A stretch of DNA of 64,000 bases from Burkholderia sp. BCC0322 (GCF_902833045.1 NZ_CADFDU010000011.1:174260-238259), one strand, 5' to 3'; shown: positions 1 through 10,082, numbered from the stretch's first letter. A program made the numbers and translations. Notes: generated by a model from the letters alone, not told the origin.

Positions 1-800
1 CACCCGACGCACGCGGCGCGCTGGCAGGCGAAACGGCCGCCGACGTCGCGGGCCGCGCGCTTGCGGACGTGCGGCGACTGTTCGTCGAGCGCGGCGAGCG
101 GATCGCCGCACTGATCGTCGAGCCGCTCGTGCAGTGCGCGGCCGGCATGGCGATGCACGATCCGTCGTATGTACGCGGGCTGCGCGCGCTGTGCGACGAA
201 TTCGGCGTGCACCTGATCGCCGACGAGATCGCGGTCGGCTGCGGCCGCACCGGCACCTTCTTCGCGTGCGAGCAGGCCGGTGTCTGGCCCGATTTCCTGT
301 GCCTGTCGAAAGGCATCAGCGGCGGCTACCTGCCGCTGTCGCTCGTGCTCACGCGCGACGATGTGTTCGCCGCGTTCTACGACGACGACACGACGCGCGG
401 CTTCCTGCACTCGCATTCGTACACGGGCAACCCGCTTGCGTGCCGCGCGGCGGTCGCGACGCTCGACCTGTTCGCCCGCGACGACGTGCTCGCGGCCAAC
501 GCCCGCAAGTCGGCCACGATGCGCGCGGCGCTCGCGCCGCTCGATGCACACCCGCAGGTGCGCCACCTGCGCGAGCGCGGCACGCTGTTCGCATTCGACG
601 TCGCGCTCGACGGCGACGCGGCGCGCGGCTTCTCGCGGCGCTTTTTCGAACGCGCGCTGGAACGCGAGCTGCTGCTGCGCCCGATCGGCACGACCGTGTA
701 CCTGATGCCGCCGTACGTGATGAGCGACGACGACATTGCGTGGCTCGCGCAACGCACGCGCGACACGCTCGATGCAACGCTTGCGGAGATCATTGGATGA
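1..800 (+). CDS. bioA: Adenosylmethionine-8-amino-7-oxononanoate aminotransferase, 5' end missing
   Basis: C-terminal part (about 265 residues) of the PLP-dependent class III aminotransferase that converts 8-amino-7-oxononanoate to 7,8-diaminononanoate in biotin synthesis, using S-adenosylmethionine as amino donor. The frame is open to the left edge (first full codon at base 3), so the start lies outside the window. Visible class III hallmarks are the [14 protein letters not shown] segment with the PLP-ring aspartate, the Schiff-base lysine in LSKGISGG (codon 309-311), and the [13 protein letters not shown] segment. The TGA stop overlaps the next ATG (ATGA), so it is translationally coupled to bioF. 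The family assignment is firm; the biotin role is supported by bioF, bioD and bioB following directly. Confidence 0.96.
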   Translation, partial: PDARGALAGETAADVAGRALADVRRLFVERGERIAALIVEPLVQCAAGMAMHDPSYVRGLRALCDEFGVHLIADEIAVGCGRTGTFFACEQAGVWPDFLCLSKGISGGYLPLSLVLTRDDVFAAFYDDDTTRGFLHSHSYTGNPLACRAAVATLDLFARDDVLAANARKSATMRAALAPLDAHPQVRHLRERGTLFAFDVALDGDAARGFSRRFFERALERELLLRPIGTTVYLMPPYVMSDDDIAWLAQRTRDTLDATLAEIIG

Positions 801-2023
801 CGAACCCTCTGCTCGATCACCTGCAGCGCGGCCTCGCCGATCTCGACGCGCAAGGGCTGCGCCGCGTGCGCCGCACCGCCGACACCGCGTGCGATACGCA
901 CATGACCGTCGACGGTCGCAAGATCATCGGCTTCGCGAGCAACGACTATCTCGGCCTCGCCGCGCACCCGGCACTCGTCGCCGCGTTCGCCGAAGGCGCG
1001 CAGCGCTACGGCGCCGGCAGCGGCGGCTCGCACCTGCTCGGCGGCCATTCGCGTGCGCACGCGACGCTCGAGGAAGAACTCGCAGCCTTCTCGGGCGGCT
1101 TCTCCGACGCGCCGCGCGCGCTGTACTTCAGCACCGGCTACATGGCGAACCTTGCCGCGATGACGGCGCTCGCCGGCAAGGGCGCGACGATCTTTTCCGA
1201 CGCGCTGAATCACGCGTCGCTGATCGACGGCATGCGGCTGTCGCGCGCGAACGTCCAGGTCTATCCGCATGCGGACACGGCTGCGCTCGCCGCGTTGCTC
1301 GATGCATCGGAGGCCGAAACGAAGCTGATCGTCAGCGACACCGTGTTCAGCATGGACGGCGATCTCGCGCCGCTCGCCGAACTCGTCGCGCTGGCCGAAC
1401 GCCATCGCGCATGGCTCGTCGTCGACGATGCGCACGGCTTCGGCGTGCTCGGCCCGCAGGGCCGCGGCGCGCTCGCGGCCGCCGCGCTGCGTTCCCCGCA
1501 TCTCGTGTACGTCGGCACGCTCGGCAAGGCCGCCGGCGTCGCGGGCGCATTCGTGATCGCGCACGAGACCGTGATCGAATGGATGATCCAGCGCGCGCGC
1601 AGCTACATCTTCACGACGGCCGCGCCGCCGGCCGTCGCGCACGCGGTATCGGCCAGCCTGAAAGTGATCGCGGGCGACGAAGGCGACGCGCGACGCGCGC
1701 ATCTCGCCGCGTTGATCGAACGCACGCGCGCGCTGCTGCGCAACACGCGCTGGCTGCCGGTCGATTCGCACACGGCCGTGCAACCGCTCGTGATCGGCAG
1801 CAACGACGCGACACTCGCGGCAATGCGCGCGCTCGACGCGCACGGCCTGTGGGTGCCCGCGATCCGACCGCCGACGGTGCCCGTCGGCACGTCGCGGCTG
1901 CGCGTATCACTGTCGGCCGCGCATTCGTTCGACGATCTCGCGCGGCTCGAAGCGGCGCTGATCGAAGCCGGCGAGGAGGCTGCCGCCTCCGTTGAGGTGG
2001 CCCTGCCGGAGGCCGCAGCATGA
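797..2023 (+). CDS. bioF: 8-amino-7-oxononanoate synthase
   Basis: A 408-residue PLP enzyme (alpha-oxoamine synthase family) that condenses pimeloyl-ACP/CoA with L-alanine to give 8-amino-7-oxononanoate. FASNDYLGL near the N-terminus, [22 protein letters not shown] and the PLP-lysine segment GTLGKAAG (Lys244) are all present. Length is slightly above the usual 385-400 residues. The ATG at 797 was chosen because it overlaps the bioA stop and gives the standard family start; a much longer open frame upstream (from 134) is a GC-rich shadow inside bioA. It ends in an ATGA overlap with bioD, which indicates one polycistronic, coupled unit. Confidence 0.97.
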   Translation: MTNPLLDHLQRGLADLDAQGLRRVRRTADTACDTHMTVDGRKIIGFASNDYLGLAAHPALVAAFAEGAQRYGAGSGGSHLLGGHSRAHATLEEELAAFSGGFSDAPRALYFSTGYMANLAAMTALAGKGATIFSDALNHASLIDGMRLSRANVQVYPHADTAALAALLDASEAETKLIVSDTVFSMDGDLAPLAELVALAERHRAWLVVDDAHGFGVLGPQGRGALAAAALRSPHLVYVGTLGKAAGVAGAFVIAHETVIEWMIQRARSYIFTTAAPPAVAHAVSASLKVIAGDEGDARRAHLAALIERTRALLRNTRWLPVDSHTAVQPLVIGSNDATLAAMRALDAHGLWVPAIRPPTVPVGTSRLRVSLSAAHSFDDLARLEAALIEAGEEAAASVEVALPEAAA

Positions 2024-2739
2024 CCGCCCCGCTCTCGCTGTTCGTCACCGGCACCGACACCGAAATCGGCAAGACCTTCGTGTCGGCCGCGATGTTGCAC
2101 GGCTTCGCGCGGCACGGCCTGCGCGCGGCCGCGCTGAAGCCCGTCGCGGCCGGCGCGTATGAGCGCGACGGCGTGTGGCGCAACGAGGACGCCGACCAGC
2201 TCGACGCGGCCGCGAACGTCGTGCTGCCGCCCGAGCTGCGCACGCCGTTCCTGCTGAAAGCACCGGCCGCCCCGCATATCGTCGCCGCGCAGGAAGGCGT
2301 GACGCTCGACATCGACACGATCGTCGCGTGCCATCGCGAAGCGCTGACGCGCGCGGATATCGTCGTCGTCGAAGGCGCCGGCGGCTTTCGCGTGCCGATG
2401 AACGACACGCAGGACATGGCCGATCTCGCGGTCTCGCTCGGCGTGCCGGTCGTGCTCGTGGTCGGCGTGCGGCTCGGCTGCATCAACCACGCGCTATTGA
2501 CCGCCGACGCGATTGCCGCGCGCGGCCTCAAGCTCGCCGGCTGGGTCGCGAACCACGTCGACCCGGCCATGTCGTTCCCCGACGAGAACATCGCGACGAT
2601 GCGCGACTGGCTCGCGCGCGAGCACGGCGCGCCGCTGCTCGGCCGCATTCCGCACATGCGTCCGGCCGCCCCCGAATCCGCCGCGGCGATGCTCGACATC
2701 GCCACGCTCGTCGAGACGCTGCGCGCCGCGCAGCCTTGA
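2020..2739 (+). CDS. bioD: Dethiobiotin synthetase
   Basis: A 239-residue P-loop enzyme that forms the ureido ring of dethiobiotin from 7,8-diaminononanoate, CO2 and ATP. The N-terminal Walker A is GTDTEIGKT (residues 11-19), followed by the substrate-binding LKPVAAGAY segment and [11 protein letters not shown], typical of BioD. Length matches the family (about 225-240). The start overlaps the bioF stop by 4 nt (ATGA). It is the third gene of the biotin operon; a 55-nt spacer separates it from bioB, which has its own ribosome binding site. Confidence 0.97.
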   Translation: MTAPLSLFVTGTDTEIGKTFVSAAMLHGFARHGLRAAALKPVAAGAYERDGVWRNEDADQLDAAANVVLPPELRTPFLLKAPAAPHIVAAQEGVTLDIDTIVACHREALTRADIVVVEGAGGFRVPMNDTQDMADLAVSLGVPVVLVVGVRLGCINHALLTADAIAARGLKLAGWVANHVDPAMSFPDENIATMRDWLAREHGAPLLGRIPHMRPAAPESAAAMLDIATLVETLRAAQP

Positions 2740-2794
2740 CCCAATCGAAAACAGATCCCCGATCCCTCATCCCCGACCAGGACAGGAAAACGAT

Positions 2795-3817
2795 ATGACC
2801 CAAGCCCAGACTGCCGCCACCGTGCAACCCGACGCGATTCCCGTGGCCGCTCCGGCCTCGCAGCGCTGGCGCGTCGCCGACGTCGTCGCGCTGTTCGAGC
2901 TGCCGTTCAACGACCTGATCTTCCGCGCGCAGCAGGTGCACCGCGAACACTTCGACGCGAACGCGGTGCAGCTGTCGACGCTGCTGTCGATCAAGACGGG
3001 CGGCTGCGAGGAAGATTGCGGCTACTGCTCGCAGTCGTCGCACCACGACACGGGCCTGAAGGCCGAGAAGCTGATGGACGTCGACGCGGTGCTCGACGCC
3101 GCACGCGCGGCGAAGGCGAACGGCGCGAGCCGCTTCTGCATGGGCGCCGCGTGGCGCAACCCGAAGGAGCGCCACATGCCGGCGCTGACCGAGATGGTGC
3201 GCGGCGTGAAGGAACTCGGCCTCGAGACCTGCATGACGCTCGGCATGCTGGAAGACGAGCAGGCGCAGGAACTCGCGAACGCGGGCCTCGACTACTACAA
3301 CCACAACCTCGACACGTCGCCGGAGTTCTACGGCCAGGTCATCTCGACACGCACCTACCAGGATCGCCTCGACACGCTCGATCGCGTGCGCGACGCGGGC
3401 ATCAACGTATGCTGCGGCGGCATCATCGGGATGGGCGAATCGCGCCGCGAGCGCGCGGGCCTGATCTCGCAGCTCGCGAACCTGAACCCGTATCCGGATT
3501 CGGTGCCGATCAACAATCTCGTCGCGATCGAAGGCACGCCGCTCGAAGGCACCGCACCGCTCGACCCGTTCGAATTCGTGCGCACGATCGCGGTCGCGCG
3601 GATCACGATGCCGAAGGCCGTCGTGCGTCTGTCGGCCGGCCGCGAGCAGCTCGACGACGGGCTGCAGGCGCTGTGCTTCCTCGCCGGCGCGAACTCGATG
3701 TTCTATGGCGACCAGCTGCTGACGACGAGCAATCCGCAGACGCAGAAGGACCGGGCGCTGTTCGAGCGCCTCGGCATCCGTTCGAGCGATGCAGACGCGA
3801 TGTCGGCGAACGCGTAA
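2795..3817 (+). CDS. bioB: Biotin synthase
   Basis: A 340-residue radical-SAM enzyme that inserts sulfur into dethiobiotin. The CxxxCxxC cluster motif is CEEDCGYC (Cys71, Cys75, Cys78), followed by SQSSHH as in other BioB proteins. [13 protein letters not shown] and the conserved region around the arginine ligand of the [2Fe-2S] cluster (RLSAGRE) are intact. The ATG at 2795 is preceded by a GACAGGAAAACGAT ribosome-binding region; the longer upstream frame overlaps bioD and was not used. It is the last gene of the biotin operon, with a strong intrinsic terminator 33 nt downstream. Confidence 0.97.
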   Translation: MTQAQTAATVQPDAIPVAAPASQRWRVADVVALFELPFNDLIFRAQQVHREHFDANAVQLSTLLSIKTGGCEEDCGYCSQSSHHDTGLKAEKLMDVDAVLDAARAAKANGASRFCMGAAWRNPKERHMPALTEMVRGVKELGLETCMTLGMLEDEQAQELANAGLDYYNHNLDTSPEFYGQVISTRTYQDRLDTLDRVRDAGINVCCGGIIGMGESRRERAGLISQLANLNPYPDSVPINNLVAIEGTPLEGTAPLDPFEFVRTIAVARITMPKAVVRLSAGREQLDDGLQALCFLAGANSMFYGDQLLTTSNPQTQKDRALFERLGIRSSDADAMSANA

Positions 3818-3850
3818 GCGCAACGCGCGGCGGCTTCGTTCCGCCGCATG

Positions 3851-3878
3851 AAAAAGCCGGGATAGGTCCCGGCTTTTT
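3851..3878 (+). terminator. Rho-independent terminator of the biotin operon
   Basis: Perfect inverted repeat AAAAAGCCGGGA / TCCCGGCTTTTT with a 4-nt loop (TAGG). The A-run on one side and T-run on the other mean it could also stop the converging minus-strand gene that ends at 3918. Confidence 0.93.
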
Positions 3879-3917
3879 ACCTGGTTCGTACGCAATACGT
3901 GACGGGCCGCCCGCGCG

Positions 3918-5006
3918 TCATCCGATCGTCTGCACCGCGTTGCCCTGTGCATCGCGGATCACGGTCTTCTCCACGCGCCAGCGCACGCCGTCGAGACCGT
4001 CGAGCGCATACTCGCCGGCGCGCGGTTGCAGTGTGCGCGCCAGCGCCTGCACCGTCGCATCCGTGAGCCGCAGCGTCAGCGTGTCGTCCTCGTCGGTCAC
4101 GCCATTGGCATCGCCGTGCACGAACCGCACCGCGCCGTCATGACCGACCAGGCCGAACGGCCGGTCGAACGGCAACCGCAGCGGCAGCAGCGTGACGAGC
4201 TCGTCGACCTGTCGTGCGCCGACGGTAATCTCGATCACGGGCGCACGCAGCAGCCGCTTGCGCGTTTCCCATCGGAGCACGTCGGTGAACAGGTAGCCGC
4301 TCGACGAGCCGTCGCGCTGCGTACCGGCGTCGACCTCGGCGCGCACGTCCGCGCGCTCGAGCAGCGATGCGCGGCCGAGGTCGGTCACCCATAGCGGCAT
4401 ATGCGGCAGCAGTGTGTCGAGCAGCGCGCGCGTGCGCCAGCGCTTCGCGGCGCGCTCCTCGTCGAGCGTCAGCCCGACGATCTGCAGGAACGCCAGGCTG
4501 CCGTGCGGCGTATCGATCGCCGGCAGTTCCGGATCGAACGCGAAACCCATCGAGCAGAGCTGCGTACCGGTATCGAGCGCAATCGGGCCGTTGGCCGTCA
4601 TCCAGTGGCCGTCGTCGAACGCGTTGCCGCTCTGGAATACGTAGCGCGCGAGGTTCTGCAGGAAGCTGAACACCCAGTTCGGCGGCGCTTCGTCGGCGTC
4701 GCCGCAGGCGACGCGCATCGTCAGCTCGAATCCGAAGCCGCTGACGGCCGGATCATCCGATTCCTTCGCATACAGCTCCGAGAGCCCGTACGTGACGAAA
4801 TGCCAGTGCGGCACGGGAGCCGCGCGCTTCCACACGCTGATTCCGTCGAGCGGATCGCGGCCGCCGAGCCGCCACTTGAGCAGCGTGGCGTAGTGCTTCG
4901 GCTCCTGCCCCGGATAGACGCGCGCGAGCGCGCCGTCGATCGCGTCCCAGCCCGGCGCGCTGTCATCGGTTGCGCGGTCCTGCGGATCGTGCGTTGCGTC
5001 CGTCAT
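3918..5006 (-). CDS. Suppressor-of-fused (SUFU) domain protein
   Basis: A 362-residue protein resembling the bacterial SUFU-like family: WDAIDGALARVYPGQEPKHYAT near the N-terminus, GISVWKRAAPVPHWHFVTYGLSELY, then a FGFELTMRV segment and a long mixed alpha/beta C-terminal part. The eukaryotic SUFU domain is a Hedgehog-pathway regulator; in bacteria related proteins are of unknown function, or have been proposed as immunity proteins of polymorphic toxins. No toxin lies beside it here. The start at 5006 was chosen for the GGGAGAGAGG ribosome-binding site just upstream; a start at 5087 is possible but adds a low-complexity Pro/Thr leader. It converges on the biotin operon terminator. Confidence 0.8.
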   Translation of the reverse strand: MTDATHDPQDRATDDSAPGWDAIDGALARVYPGQEPKHYATLLKWRLGGRDPLDGISVWKRAAPVPHWHFVTYGLSELYAKESDDPAVSGFGFELTMRVACGDADEAPPNWVFSFLQNLARYVFQSGNAFDDGHWMTANGPIALDTGTQLCSMGFAFDPELPAIDTPHGSLAFLQIVGLTLDEERAAKRWRTRALLDTLLPHMPLWVTDLGRASLLERADVRAEVDAGTQRDGSSSGYLFTDVLRWETRKRLLRAPVIEITVGARQVDELVTLLPLRLPFDRPFGLVGHDGAVRFVHGDANGVTDEDDTLTLRLTDATVQALARTLQPRAGEYALDGLDGVRWRVEKTVIRDAQGNAVQTIG

Positions 5007-5083
5007 GTAGCCCTCTCTCCCGGGTGATGTCCCGGTGGGTGGAGTCGGTGCGTGCGGCGGCGGCCTGCAGGCTGCCGTGTGCG

Positions 5084-5809
5084 TCACACGTGTGCCGCCG
5101 CGCCGTCGATCGCCGCGCGCACGCGCTCGACGAGTTGCTGATCGACCGGCGCGAGCACCTCGCCGCGCGGCCGCACGCCCGAACCGAAATGCACCGCGCG
5201 CACGCCCGTGGCGCGGACAAAATCGCCGACCGCATCGATCGTGAGCCCCGAGCCGGCCAGCACCGTGCAGGTCGAGCCCGCCGCCTGCCGCACGAGCCGC
5301 GTGATCGTCGCGGCCGCGTCGAGCACCGACGGATGGCCGCCCGACGTCAGCACCGATGTGACGGCCGGCACGCGCAACAGCGCGTCGAATGCGGCGTTGA
5401 GGTCGCGCGACACGTCGAATGCGCGGTGGAACGTCAGCGCGCGGCCGTCCGCCGCGGCCGCGATGCGGGCCAGTGCGTCGAGATCGACGTCGCCGCGCGC
5501 GTCGAGCGCGCCGAACACGACGCCGTTCGCCCCGGCCGCGACGGCTGCGCGCACGTCGCGTTCGATCACGCGCAAGTCGTCGGCGTCGTACACGAACGAC
5601 CGGCTGTGCGGTCGCACGATCACGTTGACGGGAATCGGCACGGCGGCCACGACGGCTTCGATCAGGCCGACACTCGGCGTCAGCCCGCCTTCGGTGATGG
5701 CGGTCACGAGTTCGAGGCGGTCGGCGCCCGCCCGGGCGGCGGCCTTGGCATCGCCGACGGTCGTGGCGATCACTTCGAGGAGAATGGAAGAGGCGGCGTT
5801 TCGGTTCAT
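5084..5809 (-). CDS. cutC: CutC family copper homeostasis / TIM-barrel protein
   Basis: A 241-residue CutC family protein. The N-terminal ILLEVIATTVGDAKAAARAGADRLELV and GGLTPSVGLIEAVV segments, the central NVIVRPHSRSFVYD and the GANGVVFGALD segment are family signatures. CutC folds as a TIM barrel and has been linked to copper tolerance, although its enzymatic role is not settled. Its stop at 5084 overlaps the extended frame of the SUFU gene, and the same strand and short spacing suggest co-transcription with it. Confidence 0.9.
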   Translation of the reverse strand: MNRNAASSILLEVIATTVGDAKAAARAGADRLELVTAITEGGLTPSVGLIEAVVAAVPIPVNVIVRPHSRSFVYDADDLRVIERDVRAAVAAGANGVVFGALDARGDVDLDALARIAAAADGRALTFHRAFDVSRDLNAAFDALLRVPAVTSVLTSGGHPSVLDAAATITRLVRQAAGSTCTVLAGSGLTIDAVGDFVRATGVRAVHFGSGVRPRGEVLAPVDQQLVERVRAAIDGAAAHV

Positions 5810-5903
5810 GGGCGGCCCGCGAATCGTCAGGACAATTCGCGCATCCTAGCCGAGCCGCGTGATGGACGCCAGCGTGCCGGCCGCGGCGCCGTCAGTCGCA
5901 CCG

Positions 5904-6308
5904 TCAGTCGCGGCGCGCGAGCCACACGCCGACAAGCGCGGACAGGCCGGTCACCACGGCGCCGGGCACGACCCGGAACATCCGCACGTTGATGTCCACG
6001 CCTTGCTGCTGCAATACGTCGACGATCCCCGGCGCCATCAGCATCGTCGCCCAGCCGATCATCCCGAACGCGGTGGTCGCGGTCGCGACGAGGAGCGCGA
6101 TGCCCGCGCCGCGCGCGCGTGGCCGGAACGCGCCGGCGAACGCACCCACGGCCAGGAGCACGGCCGACAACACGCACAGCACGGTGACGAACACGAACAT
6201 CGCCCCCGTATGGCCGAGCTTCATGAACGCCATCATCTGCGCGGTGATCACGCACATGCCCGCGAGCGTGAACAGCGCGATTGCGATGGCATTGCGCGCG
6301 AAGCTCAT
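5904..6308 (-). CDS. Small integral membrane protein (about 4 TM), unknown function
   Basis: A 134-residue hydrophobic protein with four predicted membrane segments, roughly residues 7-28, 36-60, 68-94 and 112-130. I do not recognise a family. The start at 6308 overlaps the stop of the upstream minus-strand gene by 4 nt (ATGA), so the two are very probably translated together. Its size and layout mirror the upstream partner, so they may form a heteromeric membrane complex; that is inference. Confidence 0.75.
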   Translation of the reverse strand: MSFARNAIAIALFTLAGMCVITAQMMAFMKLGHTGAMFVFVTVLCVLSAVLLAVGAFAGAFRPRARGAGIALLVATATTAFGMIGWATMLMAPGIVDVLQQQGVDINVRMFRVVPGAVVTGLSALVGVWLARRD

Positions 6309-6688
6309 GCGTTCGCCTGGAAATACGCGGTCGCGGGGCGCCGGAACATCAGGTAGACGAACAGCGCGAACAGCAGGACGCCCGGAATCAGCACCGCATA
6401 CATCGACGCCGGCATGTTGACGAACGAGAACGCGAAGCTGAACACGGATATCGCGATGTAGGTCTTGCGCGACCATTCGCGGCCCTTGAGGATCGCGATG
6501 CCGACCACGACGTTCGCGACTTCGAGAATCACGCTGATGCCGAGCGTCGCCCAGACGGGCAGCACGTAGTGCGACAGCAGTGCCTGGGTGGTCGGCATGC
6601 CGATCGTGAATGGCGTATAGATGCACGTTATCGCGTTGGTCACGATGATGATCCACGCGAGAATGGTCAGCGAAATCGGTCTTTTCAT
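6305..6688 (-). CDS. Small integral membrane protein (about 4 TM), unknown function
   Basis: A 127-residue membrane protein starting MKRPISLTILAWIIIVTNA, with about four hydrophobic segments (near residues 7-28, 40-62, 72-95 and 98-120). The C-terminus ends in charged and polar residues. The ATG at 6688 is preceded by AAGGAAAAC, a good ribosome-binding site; an in-frame upstream ATG at 6715 lacks one. It overlaps the next gene by ATGA. No function can be named. It lies just downstream of the EAL gene on the same strand. Confidence 0.75.
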   Translation of the reverse strand: MKRPISLTILAWIIIVTNAITCIYTPFTIGMPTTQALLSHYVLPVWATLGISVILEVANVVVGIAILKGREWSRKTYIAISVFSFAFSFVNMPASMYAVLIPGVLLFALFVYLMFRRPATAYFQANA

Positions 6689-6830
6689 TGTGTTTTCCTT
6701 GTTATTCGCCGCCATGGTGGCCCCCGGGACGGCGCGCTCGCGGTCACGATGGCCGCGGTCGGGCCATTGTCGGGGAAGCTCGCGGCGAGCGCAACGGCCG
6801 GCCCGCTCCGCTCGCCGCTTGCGGTCGGCC

Positions 6831-8117
6831 CTAGCCGGCGTCCGCTTCGTCGTCGCTCCAGTCGATATCGCCGCACAGCACGCGCTGCGCATCGCCGACG
6901 CGCACGGCCACCGACAGCGTCACGCATGGCTGCGCCTCGTTGATCGACAGGTACGGGCGCGTGACCTGCACGCGCCCCGGCTCGACGATCGCCGAGCGGA
7001 AATACGGCCGGCGCAGCCAGTTCGCGCCCTGCGCGTCCGCCAGCGGCGAAAAGCGCGCCTCGGCGAGCGCACGGTCGGCGCGCAGCACGACGTTGCGGCC
7101 CGACTGGCGGCCGTGCGCGTCGAGCAGGAAGCAGCGCGCGGCCGCATCAAGCGCAAGGAAGTTCCAGCACACCTCGTCGAGCGGCTCGCCGGCGGCGAGA
7201 CGCTCGGCCGCACGTTCGAACGCGCGCAGGTAGGGCGCGAGCCGCTGTGCATCGCGCCGCTCGCGCGCCTCGGTCTGCTGCCGGAAACGCTCGGTCAGCT
7301 CGCCGATGCAGCCCGTCGCGGCCGCGCTGTCGGGCAGCCCCGGCGCCGGCCGGCCGAAGTAGTAGCCCTGCACGAAATCGGCCTCGCATGACAGCGCGAT
7401 CTGCGCCTCGTGTTCGGTCTCGATGCCCTCGACGAGCACCAGCTTGCCGGCCTCGTGCAGCAGCGTCACGAGCCCGTGCAGGATCGCGGTGAGCCCGGTG
7501 CGGTGCGCCGCGTGCGACAGCATGATCCGGTCGAGCTTCACGATGTCCGGGTTCAGTTGCCAGATCCGCTCGAGATTCGAATGGCCCGCGCCGAAATCGT
7601 CGAGCGCGATCAGGAAACCGTGCGTGCGGAATTCACGCACGGCCTCGGCGAGCCGCTCGACGTCTTCCGCGCGCTGTTCGAGCACTTCGAGCACGATGCG
7701 GCGTGGCGGCATGCCGAGCCGCTTCAGGTTCGCGAGCAGCGCGGCCGCCTGGAACGGGTCGGTGAGCACGCCCGGATGAACGTTGAGGAACAGCCACTCG
7801 CGCTCCGCGCCGAGCAGCATGAAGTTCTCGAGATGCAGCGCCTGCGCGAGCCGGTCGAGCTGCAGCAGCTCGCCCTGGCGCGCGGCTTCGCCGAACACGT
7901 CGAGCGGCGACACGGCGCGGTCGAGTGCATCGTGCGCGCGCAGCAGCGCCTCGTAGCCCACCGCGCGCTGGTGCGACAGGCTGAAAATCGGCTGGAACAC
8001 GGTCGTGAGCGTCAGGTCGCGGTGCTGCGTCGCCAGACGTTCGAGGCCGGAACTCACCTCCCGCTCGAAGCGGTACGGCGACGCGGCGGCCGGACGCTCC
8101 TGTTGCACGATCGTCAT
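6831..8117 (-). CDS. EAL-domain cyclic-di-GMP phosphodiesterase with C-terminal Cache-like domain
   Basis: A 428-residue protein. The EAL domain spans roughly residues 30-275 and keeps the catalytic signatures: YEALLR (EAL at 56-58), FLNVHPGVL, VLEVLEQ, ALDDFGAGHSNL and LVEGIET, so it should hydrolyse c-di-GMP. The C-terminal 130 residues (YFRSAIVEPGRVQVTRPYLS and the SVAVRVGD strand) look like a cytosolic Cache/PAS-like sensory module. There are no membrane segments or signal peptide. The start at 8117 is preceded by CAGGAGGAAGGC, a strong Shine-Dalgarno. It is divergent from the antiporter gene, with about 300 bp between the starts. Confidence 0.9.
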   Translation of the reverse strand: MTIVQQERPAAASPYRFEREVSSGLERLATQHRDLTLTTVFQPIFSLSHQRAVGYEALLRAHDALDRAVSPLDVFGEAARQGELLQLDRLAQALHLENFMLLGAEREWLFLNVHPGVLTDPFQAAALLANLKRLGMPPRRIVLEVLEQRAEDVERLAEAVREFRTHGFLIALDDFGAGHSNLERIWQLNPDIVKLDRIMLSHAAHRTGLTAILHGLVTLLHEAGKLVLVEGIETEHEAQIALSCEADFVQGYYFGRPAPGLPDSAAATGCIGELTERFRQQTEARERRDAQRLAPYLRAFERAAERLAAGEPLDEVCWNFLALDAAARCFLLDAHGRQSGRNVVLRADRALAEARFSPLADAQGANWLRRPYFRSAIVEPGRVQVTRPYLSINEAQPCVTLSVAVRVGDAQRVLCGDIDWSDDEADAG

Positions 8118-8414
8118 GCCTTCCTCCTGGTAGTGCCTTCGAACGCGGCGTCCGACGAAGCGAACGGCGCGTGCAATGTCATGGTTGGACCCTCGGTTGC
8201 CCGGTCGACGCCGGACGGCTGGCCAACATCAAGCAAGCTCCGTGCAAGGCGCCGACAACCCGTGCGCAGCACCGCTCGCGCCGTGCTGCCGCACCAACGC
8301 GGCGCATGTCTCGCGCACCATTTTCGTGCGCGCGCACCGGCCGCTCGAACGCACCCGTCACGCTGCCACGCTACACTCCGTACGATCGTTTCATTCCCCG
8401 TATTCGCCGTATCG
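8118..8414. other. Divergent intergenic region, EAL gene / antiporter
   Basis: Nearly 300 bp between two divergent start codons. It must hold both promoters, but I see no clear palindrome, riboswitch or additional gene in it. Confidence 0.5.
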
Positions 8415-10082
8415 ATGGAAATCGTCTTCACCGTCCTGATCCTGCTGCTGACCGTTGCGCTGTCCGGCGCCGTCACGCGCATCCTGCCGTTCCAGCTGCC
8501 GCTGCCGCTGATGCAGATCGCGTTCGGCGCGATGCTCGCGTGGCCGAAGCTGAACCTGCACGTCACGTTCGATCCCGAAATCTTCATGCTGCTGTTCATC
8601 CCGCCGCTGCTGTTCGCGGACGGCTGGCGGATTCCGAAGCGCGAGCTGTACCTGCAGCGCCGCGCGATCCTGATGCTCGCGTTCGGGCTCGTGTTCATGA
8701 CGGTACTCGCAGTGGGCTACTTCGCGCACTGGCTGATACCCGAGTTGCCGCTGCCGATCGCGTTCGCGCTCGCGGCCGTACTGTCGCCGACCGACGCGGT
8801 CGCGCTGTCGGGCATCGCCGGTAAGGGCCGGATCCCGCCGCAGCTGATGCACATCCTCGAAGGCGAGGCGCTGATGAACGACGCGTCGGGCCTCGTCGCA
8901 CTGAAATTCGCGATCGCGGCCGCGCTGACGGGCATGTTCTCGCTGCGCGACGCCTCGGTCACGTTCGTGATCGTCGCGGCCGGCGGGCTCGCGACGGGCG
9001 CGATCGTATCGTGGGCCTTCAGCGCGCTGTCGACGCGCTTCCTGAACGCCGAGCAGGAAGGCGATCCGGCCCCCGGCATCGTGATGACGCTGCTCGTGCC
9101 GTTCGCGGCCTACCTGTTCGCCGAGCACCTCGACCTGTCGGGCGTGCTGGCGGCCGTGTCGGCCGGGATGATGATGAATTACACGAGCTTCTCGCGCAAA
9201 AGCACTGTCGCGTCGCGCGTGCGCGCCGAAAGCACGTGGGCGATGATCGAGTTCGTGTTCAACGGCATGGTGTTCATCATGCTCGGGCTGCAGCTGCCGC
9301 ACATCATCGGCCGCACGCTCGTCGACGCGCACCACACGAGCGACGCACTCGTCGGCCGGATGATCTTCAACGTCTGCGCGATGATGCTCGCGCTGTATGC
9401 GATCCGCTTCCTGTGGGTCTGGCTGCTGCGCTGGTTCGCGAGCCGTCGCGCCGCGCGCCAGGGCCTCGCGGGCACGATGGCCGGCGTGCGCACGATCGCG
9501 GTGATGACGGTCGGCGGCGTGCGCGGCGCGGTCACGCTCGCCGGCGTGCTGTCGATTCCGGTCGCGCTGTCCGACGGCGTGCCGCTGCCGGGCCGCGACA
9601 CGGCGATCTTCGTGGCGTCGGCCGTGATCCTCGGCTCGCTCGTCGTCGCGGTGATCGGCCTGCCGCTGCTGCTGCGCGGCGTGCGTTCGTCGCGCAGCCC
9701 GCTCGGCGACGAGGAACGCGCCGCACGCGCGGCCGCCGCGCAGGCCGCGATCCGCGCGATCGACTCGTCGCACGACGCGATCTCGGTCGATCTCGACGAA
9801 TCGGGCGCCGCGCGCTGCGCGGATATCTCCGCACGCGTGATGGACCAGTACCGCCGCCGCCTCGCGACGCTCGCCGAGGACGGCCCCACGCCGCGCGCGG
9901 AAGCGAAGCAGGCCGAAACGATGGAACTGCAGATGCGGATCGCGGCCGTGCGCGCGGAACGCTCCGCGCTCTACCGGCTGCGTAGCGAAAGCAGGATTTC
10001 CGACGAGACGCTGACGAAGCTGCTCCGCGAGATCGACCTGTCGGAGACCGCGCTGTCGACGCGCAAGAAAGGCATTCTCTAA
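8415..10082 (+). CDS. CPA1-family Na+/H+ antiporter
   Basis: A 555-residue cation/proton antiporter of the NhaP/CPA1 type. About 12 membrane helices cover residues 1-420. The helix with LSPTDAVALSGI and the one with GEALMNDASGLVAL contain the paired Asn-Asp of the CPA1 transport site. The last 130 residues are hydrophilic, alpha-helical and rich in Arg, Glu and Ala, typical of the regulatory tail. The start at 8415 (MEIVFTVLILLL) gives the usual family N-terminus; the long open frame upstream is antisense to the EAL gene. Expected to export Na+ (or K+/Li+) for pH and salt homeostasis. Confidence 0.92.
   Translation: MEIVFTVLILLLTVALSGAVTRILPFQLPLPLMQIAFGAMLAWPKLNLHVTFDPEIFMLLFIPPLLFADGWRIPKRELYLQRRAILMLAFGLVFMTVLAVGYFAHWLIPELPLPIAFALAAVLSPTDAVALSGIAGKGRIPPQLMHILEGEALMNDASGLVALKFAIAAALTGMFSLRDASVTFVIVAAGGLATGAIVSWAFSALSTRFLNAEQEGDPAPGIVMTLLVPFAAYLFAEHLDLSGVLAAVSAGMMMNYTSFSRKSTVASRVRAESTWAMIEFVFNGMVFIMLGLQLPHIIGRTLVDAHHTSDALVGRMIFNVCAMMLALYAIRFLWVWLLRWFASRRAARQGLAGTMAGVRTIAVMTVGGVRGAVTLAGVLSIPVALSDGVPLPGRDTAIFVASAVILGSLVVAVIGLPLLLRGVRSSRSPLGDEERAARAAAAQAAIRAIDSSHDAISVDLDESGAARCADISARVMDQYRRRLATLAEDGPTPRAEAKQAETMELQMRIAAVRAERSALYRLRSESRISDETLTKLLREIDLSETALSTRKKGIL

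Noticed and set aside
134-796. N-terminal extension of bioF
   Set aside because: Overlaps bioA in another frame; Arg-rich, no BioF similarity before the ATG at 797.
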